This document shows, piece by piece, positions 56,151 through 64,000 of a stretch of DNA of 64,000 nt. Source of the stretch: Paratinospora sagittata (lineage: Eukaryota; Streptophyta; Magnoliopsida; Ranunculales; Menispermaceae); contig CM069604.1 in the NCBI GenBank assembly GCA_035771175.1, positions 17,609,115 through 17,673,114 of the forward strand. Direction: 5' to 3'. The notes beneath the pieces are model-generated. The model made no database searches. It worked only from the letters and a program-made list of their open reading frames with translations, and was not told the origin of the DNA. The number at the start of each line of letters is the position of its first letter. Within the stretch, counting starts at the first letter, position 1. The translations under genes and the position numbers were made by a program.

Positions 56151-57582
56151 TGTCACATCCCGCCCCGACACGCCTAAACCGGCGGTACACTCGCAGACGG
56201 GGCGCGTATTCAGAATTATCACAATGGTAATATCAGAATACGCAGTGGAAATACAATACAATACATGTCTGATTTCATTTAATTCAGAATTCATTTGTAC
56301 ATGAAGTAGTCAAGGGAACATACTCTCCAAAATCCCCAAAAAGGGTACAAAATGTGGGCCCCATAACCTGCACCCAGTCCACCTTAATTTCCATTGAAAA
56401 ATTGGATAACAACGGGGTGAGCTTAACGCGCTCAGTGGGTAAAATAATTCTTGAATATAACAATTAATAAAGCAAACTTCATAATTAAATATCTTAAATA
56501 CACATCAAAGCATCATAATCAATCAATATGTATGTATGCATGACACCGTCTCGTAATGGTTTGATGAACGTACATCGTCTGAGTTCACGTGCAGATGTCC
56601 TTCCCCAAGCCTAGCCAGGTTCTCATTATACGTCCCTCCTCAGGAACGATGATCTGGATTCACGTACAGATGTCCCTCCCCTGGCGTAACCGAGTTTTCA
56701 TTGTACGTCCCTCTCCGGAGAAATATAATGAATAGCGAGCAATGCTCCTAACTATTCTATGAATCATAAACCACATACGTCATCATGTATGATGCCAACG
56801 CATGAACTGGTCTAGTCTACTGGTCTGATCTTTACCTAACATTTAGACTAACTTTGGCAACGTCTGGTGATCCTTATCAGGGTTGGTATCACGTCGTGCA
56901 AGGTTAGGACATTCAGTATTACTTGTATAAGCTGATGGCTTTCAACAAGACCAACCAGATCAGTCTCCAGTTGAGAGGTGAGACACGAGGTCTGCTTAAA
57001 TACCAATCGCCTAGAGCAGCTCGCTGCCTCCCGTTCACTATTTAAAGTTACTGAGGACAAGACCGAGTCTGGTTGAGCCAGATTGACCACAAATTTGACA
57101 TTACAACAGTGTAATACATGAACTCCAAATATACAGGTATAAATATAACAGTATGAACGTTATACAAAATAATGTTGTGTAAATGAAAGGTAGACATAAT
57201 AATAAATGAAAGTAAACTTTAATAAAAGTTATAAAACACGCAAACCTATATTTCGTTCGCCACCTTCAGATAAAAACTTCTTCTTTCAGATCTGGCGCTT
57301 TCCTCCTGACAGAACTTCGTCGCACCGCACCGAGAGTCTCGAACAGAGAGTCTCAAAAGACTAAAAACTCAGAATGAGTGGAAAGGAGAAGAAAATCACA
57401 ATAGAAGGTGATTTGGTGTGAGGAATGAGAAATGAGAAGGACTCCTTATATAGAGATTTTTGGTACCTGAACGTTCGGGCATGCGTCGGAACGTTTCTGG
57501 CATGCGTCGGAACGTTCGGGCAGGTACCCAATTTTTTTTATTTATTTTATTTACTTTTTTTGTGCAATCCTAGGGTATTACA
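56151..57582 (-). mobile_element. 5' LTR of the additional-ORF chromovirus (1432 bp)
   Basis: TGTCACATCCCG at 56151 to ...GGGTATTACA at 57582. It is homologous to 47546-48931; the block 56737-57187 is identical to 48143-48593. The TATA box is CTATATAAGG on the minus strand (57444-57453). Upstream of it lie three GAACGTTC-like motifs (57469-57476, 57489-57497, 57510-57517) separated by 'gcatgcgtcg', where the other LTR has only one. The open frame 56848-57090 lies in the identical block and is not evidence of a gene. Confidence 0.9.
57444..57517 (-). promoter_or_regulatory. LTR promoter: TATA box with upstream GAACGTTC repeats
   Basis: The minus strand reads, in order, GAACGTTC, GAAACGTTC, GAACGTTC and CTATATAAGG. 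The outer arms GGTACCTG and CAGGTACC form an inverted repeat around the array (57463 to 57528). GAACGTTC fits the heat-shock-element half-pair nGAAnnTTCn. The other LTR has the TATA box at 48850-48859 and one motif at 48875-48882. Confidence 0.65.
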
Positions 57583-57793
57583 GGTCCTAACCTAGTACCA
57601 GGAAGGAGGTTGCAAAACCTTATATTGCCTTGGGGTAAGTCCTAATCTATCACCAGGAAGGACGTTGCAAAACCTTACAGTGCATTGGGGTAAGGTAAAA
57701 CTTATCACAGGGAAAGAGGTCAGACTCTAAGCCTAAAAAGTACCTTATAGTATGTTGGGGCCCAAACTCTTAGCTTGGCACTTGGGAAGGGGG
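57583..57793 (+). repeat. Tat 3' region: 55-bp tandem repeats
   Basis: Two good copies of a 55-bp unit (57583-57637 and 57638-57692), each with 'ccaggaaggangttgcaaa' and ending 'ttggggtaag', are followed by diverged copies ('gtatgttggggcccaaact'). Partial units also lie at 47480-47540. Arrays in the 3' untranslated region are typical of Tat/Ogre-type elements. GGTCC at 57583-57587 is the right target duplication of the chromovirus. Confidence 0.75.
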
Positions 57794-59470
57794 TGTTAGC
57801 CCATGAATGTCCAAGAGGGGGATGAATTGGACAACTATGAAGGTTTTAAGTTTTAATAACAACAAATTTTTAGTTGAAAAAAAAATAATGATAGTTAATA
57901 GAAAAAGACAATAAAGAGTAGTAAAAACAGTAAAGTGTACACAAATTTAGAGTGGTTCGGCTCTTGCCTAACTCTACTACCTAATCTCCCCAATTAGGAT
58001 TTTGTCCAAACTCCACTATCGAATCCTCTTATGGGTGAGGATCAAACCGTTACACATTTTCTCAACTTCACGGGCTTGAGAACAATCGTTAATCACTTGA
58101 GCAACACTTGCTTGACCTCAGTGACATACACAGTTACTAATATAAATCAAACACAAGTTTGAAAGCTTGATTCTCTTACCAAGAATCAAGAAAAATACTT
58201 ACAAATAATGAACCTCAGACCAACACTGATTCAACTACGAATGTATGATTATGCTCGGATGAAAATGTGAGGTATATTGCTCATCTTTCTTTCGATGGAT
58301 TTGAAAGATGTATGAAGTTGAATCAATAAGTCCGAAAGGTAAGTATGTGTTAAAGTATTTTCAAAGTATTTTTGCAGTAAAAAGAACAGACTAACTTTCA
58401 AAGAGTTTGCGCAAAAGATTTTTCAATCTTGTTTCTTGTATATTTTCTTCAACGGTTCAAAGTGATATTTATAGAAGATACCTTTGATTTTAAGATTTTC
58501 AAAGAGTTTTGGTGCTTGATTTGAATTTAAAAATCAAGGGTCAAATTATTTCATGAAAGAGTAAACATTCAGACTATTCAAGAAAATTGAAACCTCTGTG
58601 CAATCACGAAACTAGAAAGAATCAGATAGTGCACAGTTTGACAGTCTTTTTCAGAAATTCTGATAGTGTCGTATTAACGTCCTGAAGGAGCATCAAGGTC
58701 TTGAATTACATTATTATGAAAAACAAACTTTTTGTTAATTTGTTCAAGGAGGGCGCTAATACTACGTTAGCGTCCTGATAGGCTTATTTTCTCGAAACCC
58801 AAAAATTCAAGAAGGGCACTAATGCTACATTAGTGTTCTGATGGGCTTCTGCTGGTTTTTCCAGGTTAGTTTGATGAAGGCACTAATACTCAATCAGTGT
58901 CCTGCTTTGAAGGTTGAACATTCAAACCCAGAAACCATCAGCGCCTTGATGGTCCATCAGCGTCCTGCAGTGTTGGCTTGATATTAAGTGACAAGCCACT
59001 GCATCAGCGCCCTGATGGCCTATCAGCGTCCTGAAAGACACTTTCGAGAAATTTGATTTTCCAATACTCGATTAAGTCAAATTAGCTTTTTGGATCAAAT
59101 CAAACATTTTGAAATCAAGTAAATGTTCCAAAGATTAAGCCAAAAAACCTTCGAATTAAATCAATTAAAATGATTTTCTTTAAAATCAAAAAGTTTTTAA
59201 AAACTTATGAAAAATCATGGGAAATTTATGAAGTGAATGATGTGCTGAATTACATGATGGTTGACATTCTACAAGCCTAAATCATTCTAGAACATGAAAT
59301 TAAATTCTTGAGTAGACATGGTCTTCATCTTGATCACGAACTTGACTTCCTTTCCACCATGCTTTTGAGAAAATTATATATGCATCATCATGTATACAAT
59401 ATACATAGAATGTGGTTTGTAATCATCAAAATATCTTTTCATATGGGACATGAGGGTTATTGAAATAATA
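57794..59470 (-). mobile_element. SIRE-type solo LTR (1677 bp), TSD GGGGG
   Basis: Begins TGTTAGCCCATGAATGTCCAA and ends near ...TATTGAAATAATA (terminal CA mutated to TA), with GGGGG on both sides (57789-57793 and 59471-59475). Minus orientation: U5 at the left ('gagtggttcggctcttgcc' at 57949), a TATA-like complement 'gatatttatagaag' (58461), and a GCGCT/AGCGTCC hairpin array at 58675-59040. Several pairs are near-perfect inverted repeats (for example GGGCGCTAA...TTAGCGTCC at 58751-58777). No interior or second LTR. Confidence 0.8.
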
Positions 59471-60136
59471 GGGGGCATAGCCCTATAAAGCCTTCGAATG
59501 GTACTTTTAGTCCATCATCGGGAAGGAGGTAAGAAACGACCTTATAATACGTCGGCCTTCGATATAAATTTGACAACTTGCTTCCGACCTTGGAACTCTC
59601 AAATTATTCCCGCTTCGTCAAAAAATGCAAAAATAAAAAGTGTGTGCAAACCAATAAATTAATAATAAAAAATAGAGCAACTCCATTGCACAACCATGAA
59701 AAGAAAAGAAACTTCTTATTAATCACGAATGTACATGTACAAGTGTAGTTACAGTGTTCATAAAACACACGAACTTTACTACGATGCTCTCTAAGCTGCA
59801 ACCACGTGAACTCTGTCATAGCATTTTCCAAATCCTCTCATGCTGACGCTGTCTAGAAGGACTAGCGTGGAAATAAGATCGCATATAAAGATGACAGTGA
59901 GGAAGAGGACACCCAAGAAGCGAAAGAAACAAATGGTGAAAGTAGGAAGCAAAGGAAAAAAACCATCCTGGGAATCGCCAGGTCACGATTGGAGAATGAA
60001 AAAGTAAAAGAAACACAACTCTAGAAGTGGGGTATGGGACGTTAAGGAAGACTGGAGATGAAATAACTACGAGGTAGCGAAAGAAATGGTGAAAAACACA
60101 AAAGGAGGGTGGAGGACGAATACACAAGATGGCTGG
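59471..60136 (+). other. Tat 3' region continued, no genes
   Basis: After the GGGGG duplication come diverged copies of the 55-bp type repeat ('catcgggaaggaggtaag', 'ccttataatacgtcgg'), then about 550 bp of noncoding sequence with an AT-rich patch (59610-59680). It may contain the start of the Tat 3' LTR, but I cannot find its terminus. The minus-strand open frame 59816-60127 shows no domain. Confidence 0.5.
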
Positions 60137-61137
60137 TGTAACACCGCAAACATTCTACCGCCTAGCCCATACCTTAGTCCCATATGTGCCCGACTCTATG
60201 TGCCAACTCTTGATGTTGTGCATGTTACATGCTTATGTGTGTGTGTTGCATGTCCATATTGTCTACTTGTTTGATAATTATGGTATGAATTATGGGTGTA
60301 TATTGGGTTCATGATAGAATTTGATTATGGTTTTAGGTGTTTTATATGAATTGGCGATTATTATGAGTTATGTGTTACTTGATTTATGATTTGTATAATG
60401 TATGTGACTTGTAGAGAACTATTATTATTATTATCAAATTAATATTATTATGGGTGGCTTGTTGGAGAAGCCATATTCAAATAACTTTTTGAACAAGCTA
60501 TTGCCATGACTTGAGACTTATTGGGAAGACCACCATTTAATGCTCTCAATTAATGAACCAATTAATGCATAAAAATCAATATTTGAATGTGTGGTGTGAA
60601 TAAGATCATAAAAAAAAGAAAAAATTGTATTTGAATTGATGGTGTGTGACATGGGTGTTGGATAAGTAACCTACATATGGGAGCTTGTATTTTAGTAATT
60701 ATGTTTATATCACCTATCATGTATTCATTAGATGGTGAGGCTGGAATGTGAATATGGATCATCTTGTGGATGTACATGGACATTGGGGTGTGGTTTTGTA
60801 CCCCTTGGAGACTCATATTATTTTTCTGTACATGTTGATGGGTCATGTAGGACCCTAAACCTTAGATGTGGACTTTATATGATGGTTGAATGATATTGTA
60901 TAAGTTGATGATGGAAATGTGATTCTATTATGTTATGTAGTTGTGGATATTAGGATTGCTACAGGTACTTACGGGTTGAAATTGTGACAGGTTATGGTAC
61001 TTGGCTAAAGCTTGCAGGGTTTCCACTATCCTGTTGGATGATGTGGGATGGTGGGAGATGCCTACGTCGGGTGTCCCACCCTAGTGTTTCAGACGCTGTC
61101 CTACGGGGATAGTGATCTGGGGTTGGGGGTCGCCATA
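60137..61137 (+). mobile_element. 5' LTR of a plus-strand chromovirus (1001 bp)
   Basis: TGTAACACCGC at 60137 to ...GGGGTCGCCATA at 61137 (CA mutated to TA), followed by the PBS. It ends in the same 'gggtcgcca' sequence as the LTRs of the 6583-19608 element, suggesting a related family with a shorter LTR. An ATT microsatellite lies at 60421-60435. The 3' LTR would be beyond the window, so no target duplication can be read (left flank GCTGG). Confidence 0.8.
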
Positions 61138-61139
61138 GT

Positions 61140-61152
61140 TGGTATCAGAGCC
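61140..61152 (+). promoter_or_regulatory. Initiator tRNA-Met primer-binding site
   Basis: TGGTATCAGAGCC, a perfect complement of the plant initiator tRNA-Met 3' end, two bases inside the LTR. Confidence 0.95.
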
Positions 61153-61359
61153 AGGTTGTCTAATTGAGGATTGGATGATTTTGACCTAGGTTGATTGGGA
61201 TGAGAGCTTTAAGTTTAAAAGCTTGAAAGATAATTAAAAGCCTTACTATCCTATTCTTTGTGTGTATTATATGATATGGATAGATATGATCATAGGTGGT
61301 TTGTTATTCTCTATATGTGATGTATGCCTCATTTGATGTCTCAAAATATCTGAGCGGTG

Positions 61360-61940
61360 GAGGCAAGCGTACGAGATGGATCACATGGAGAATGCATACC
61401 AGGAGAGTCTTAGGAGGCTAGAAGAAATAGTGGCAACACAAAGGCAAGAAATCGCAGCCTAGAGAGTATAGATTGCTAAGTTGGTTAATACCAACATTCA
61501 GGTGGTTAGACTGTTGGAGACTCACTGGACGTGTTTGTTAAGTCCAATTGTGCCAATGTCCCAGGCAACCTCTGTGGGTGGAATGGAAGCTACTGTGAAT
61601 ATTGTAAGGGAATCCGTTGCAGTGGCACCTACGCCCCCACTAACGTCTACATTTGTTAAAGACGCAGTTCCATGGAAGAGGAAGAGGTGGGGCAAAAAAT
61701 GAAAGGTGCAGGCGACCCAAGAATTGCATTAGGTAGCCACTGAACCCTAGAATAGTAGCCGAGAAATCTCCAAGATGGGAATGAAATATGGACCAGGTCT
61801 AGGGCCATTAGAGACACTGGTAGGAGTCCCCGCAGTGGTATCCCAGTTAGGATTTTCAGCACCTAGAGCTCAGTATGTATGTTATCGATGCGGGCAGGCA
61901 GGGCACAGGAGGTTTGAGTGCTTGTGTCCTCCGATTACTT
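61360..61940 (+). pseudogene. Chromovirus gag with the capsid core deleted
   Basis: The N-terminus (ENAYQESLRRLEEIVATQ, about 61390-61440) matches the gag start of the 6583-19608 element, and 61481-61702 continues it. The sequence then goes to the basic tail and the CCHC knuckle (CYRCGQAGHRRFEC, 61879-61920) at 61775-62050 with no DWW/LxEF gag core between. About 200 codons are therefore missing. Stops at 61460, 61470 and 61700. Confidence 0.8.
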
Positions 61941-62610
61941 CTTCAGTGGCAGTGTCTAAGTCTAGTGGCAGAGAGATTACAAAGACTGCCATCGAGCCAA
62001 ATCCAGCAGCGTTAAAGACTTTGGTGGAAGGTATAATTATTATTTGTTAGACTTCGATGCATATATTGTTTGATGTTGGGTCTATATTGTCATTCATCTC
62101 TGGACATGTGGTAGATAGATTGAACTTTTCCCCTATTTGAGTTTGTGCTTGGTTGATGTTGAATGTGGTAATAGGGGAGAGATCTACCCAACTCGATTGT
62201 GTATGTTGGTTGTTAAGGTGGTTGATTGTGAAATTACCCACGACCTTAAAGTCCTAGAGCTCTAGAGTTCGATGCGACCCTATGGATAGAATGGCTCGTA
62301 ATGTAGCATGTCATTGTTTGTTGCTTAGCGAGAGAGAGAGAGAGAAAGCCATGTTCCAGATTCCCGAATACCTAGCAGTTGTGCGCAAGAGAGCGTCGAA
62401 CCTACCAATCGCTAGAGTTAAATTGTTGATTGATGAGGTCAGAGAGAAATATTTTGGCTAGATTGGTACCGAATGAGAGAGAGTAACCAGTGGATAAGAC
62501 TTGGGAATGTCCCAGTTGTGTGAGAGATTTCCCTAAGGTGCCTCCCGTAGACTTTCTAGGATTGTCTCTTAGAAGGAAAATTAATATTATCATTAGAGCT
62601 AGTCCTTGGT
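61941..62610 (+). pseudogene. Chromovirus protease and RT linker (degraded)
   Basis: After the knuckle and the SSGREITKTAIEPN linker, the protease box appears as ILFDVGSILSFISGHVVDRL (about 62065-62120), with the catalytic DSG changed to DVG. The C-terminal strand (GMDWL) is reduced to MDRMARNVACH. AMFQIPEYLAVVRKRASNLP and VRDFPKVPPVDFLGL lead toward RT. An AG microsatellite lies at 62330-62345. Many stops and frameshifts. Confidence 0.75.
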
Positions 62611-64000
62611 ACTTAGCTTATCTCAATGGCACCGTATATAGTGAAGCCGACAGAGTTGAGGAAATTGCAACAACAACTTGAAGAGTTGTTGGCTAAAGGG
62701 CCTTGTTTGCCAAAGTGTGTCACCCTAGGGAGCTCTAGTACCTTGTTGGGGAGATTGCTAAGAGCTTGCAGTTGTGTGTCACTACTACTAGTGGAACGAG
62801 TGACCACTAGGAATGAGTATCCTCTTCCAAGGATTAATGATCTATTTGGTCAGCTGAAGGGAGCAAAAATCTTTTTGAAGATTGATTTGCATTGCGGTTA
62901 TCATCAATTGAGGATCGAGATTGAGGACGTGCCATAGATTGCATTCAGGACATGGTGTGGACACCATGAATTCTTGTGATGTTGTTTGGTGTGACTAATG
63001 CACCGATAGTGTTCATGGGCCTAATGTAAGGAGTCTTTGGGCAGTATTCAAATACGTTCATCATCATTTCTTATTAATGACCTTTAAATGTGTTCCAAAA
63101 CCCAAATAAAATGTGGATGACATCTTAGAGTAAGTCATGGTCGTGAACCCGTGCAAGCTTTGCAACTGGTGATGCAAGCACCACAGTCAGTGTCAGAGTG
63201 GTTGTATAGACTCTAAGGGAGCACAACCTATGTGCTAAGTTGTGCCAATGTGGGTTTTGGATCACTGAGGTAGAGTTCCTAGGTTATGTGGTGAGTTCAG
63301 AGGGGATTTCAGTTCATCCATCGAAGGTTGAGGCCATTATCAATTTGCTTAGAACTACCACGATCACCGAGATTAAAAGCTTTCTGGATTTAGTAGGCTA
63401 TTACAGGAGGTTTGTGCAGGGTTTCTCCAAGTTGGCTGCATCACTTACTAGGCTTACCCAGAAGGATGTGCGCTTTATGTGGGCGGACGAATGTGAGAAT
63501 GCCTTCTTAAAGCTGAAGAAGAGGTTGACATATGCGCTAATTTTTATTTTACCAGAGCCAGGTCAGGAATTGGTCATTTACTCTGATGCCTCTCGTACCG
63601 GTATAGGGTTTGTATTAATGCAGAAGGATAAAGTCATTGCTTATGCATCAAGCAGTTGAAGGTGCATGAGAACAATTATCCTGTATATGACTTAGAGCTG
63701 GCCGCAGTGGTGATCGCTCTAAAATTTTGGAGGCATTACCTTTATGGGGAGAAATTCACTTTGTATTATGTCCACAAGAGCCTCAAGTACTTTTTTTCTC
63801 AGAAGGATCTGAACATGAGGCAGAGAAGGTGGTTAGAGCTTCTAAAAGGCTATGATTTCACATTAGAGTACCATCCCGTGAAAGCTAATGTCGTAGCCGA
63901 TGTCCTGAGCAAAAAGCAGGTAGAGACGGTACTTGTAGCTCGCCAGATGACACAGGAGTGGAGATTACTTGAGGCGGCTACTGTGACGAGTGTTCATGCT
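62611..64000 (+). pseudogene. Chromovirus reverse transcriptase and RNase H, runs off the window
   Basis: RT begins MAPYIVKPTELRKLQQQLEE (62626) with YPLPRINDLFGQLKGAKIFL and CGYHQLRIEIEDVP. The catalytic box near 63060 reads IIIS...ND with a frameshift and an extra approximately 100-bp stretch after SKTQ. 63240-63659 then gives [34 protein letters not shown] and the RNase H start VIYSDASRTGIGFVL. A one-base loss yields AYASSS-stop. The next frame continues [36 protein letters not shown] to the window end. Closest relative in the window is 11303-12683. Confidence 0.88.

Larger units (their letters stand above)
47546..57582 (-). mobile_element. Chromovirus with an additional ORF upstream of gag (10.0 kb), TSD GGTC(A/C)
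   Basis: A minus-strand Ty3/gypsy element with LTRs at 47546-48931 and 56151-57582, flanked by GGTCA and GGTCC. Order on the minus strand: 5' LTR, AT-rich leader, additional ORF (55513-54155), gag (53755-52590), protease, RT, RNase H, integrase, chromodomain, 3' LTR. It sits in the 3' tandem-repeat region of the Tat element. Decay is moderate: one frameshift in gag, one in RT, a deletion in the integrase and several stops. Confidence 0.92.

Noticed and set aside
48254..57090. Two identical 80-codon frames (48254-48496 and 56848-57090, minus)
   Set aside because: They lie inside the identical block of the two LTRs. Identity comes from that block, and no domain or codon signal supports a gene.
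59816..60127. 103-codon minus frame
   Set aside because: Aromatic- and Ser-rich with no domain or homologue in the window; it lies in the Tat 3' region.

Overview
This window is plant nuclear DNA made almost entirely of nested, decayed LTR retrotransposons. The plant origin is inferred from the element types: Ty1/copia of the SIRE/Maximus type, Ty3/gypsy chromoviruses with a C-terminal chromodomain, Athila-like elements primed by a tRNA-Asp-type PBS, and a Tat-lineage gypsy with a second RNase H. The DNA is AT-rich. I saw no intact host gene, tRNA, rRNA or CRISPR array. Nothing identifies the species; a large angiosperm genome is the likeliest source.

Layout, left to right. 1-2836: a scrambled plus-strand SIRE element (two LTR pieces, then an integrase remnant). 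2837-26616: a minus-strand SIRE element with its 3' LTR at 2837-4820, the 3' half of pol at 5106-6577 and the gag/protease/integrase half at 19614-22281. It is split by a 13-kb chromovirus (6583-19608, TSD TTTCA) whose 5' LTR holds a further 1.66-kb insertion. 22370-26616 is a junkyard of LTR pieces with a roughly 1-kb inversion. 26617-38123: a minus-strand Athila-like element lacking pol, interrupted by a gypsy solo LTR (27191-34660), itself interrupted by a smaller chromovirus (27995-33255). 38124-60136: remains of a plus-strand Tat element (RT, both RNases H, integrase tail, 3' tandem repeats) broken by a SIRE fragment (40045-about 44015), a SIRE solo LTR (44405-47316, TSD TGTTG), a 10-kb chromovirus (47546-57582, TSD GGTC[A/C]) and another SIRE solo LTR (57794-59470, TSD GGGGG). 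60137-64000: the 5' part of a plus-strand chromovirus that runs off the window.

The most unusual object is the chromovirus at 47546-57582. Between its 5' LTR and gag it carries an additional, now broken reading frame of about 440 codons (55513-54155, minus) that resembles a plant transposon-associated domain rather than gag or pol. Its two LTRs are perfectly identical over 451 bp while clearly diverged on both sides, and their promoter-proximal GAACGTTC repeats differ in copy number. CpG-rich inverted-repeat motifs recur near the promoters of otherwise unrelated LTR families across the window.

No polyprotein here is intact. Stops, frameshifts and deletions were read from the translations. 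Family names come from motif recognition, not a database search.
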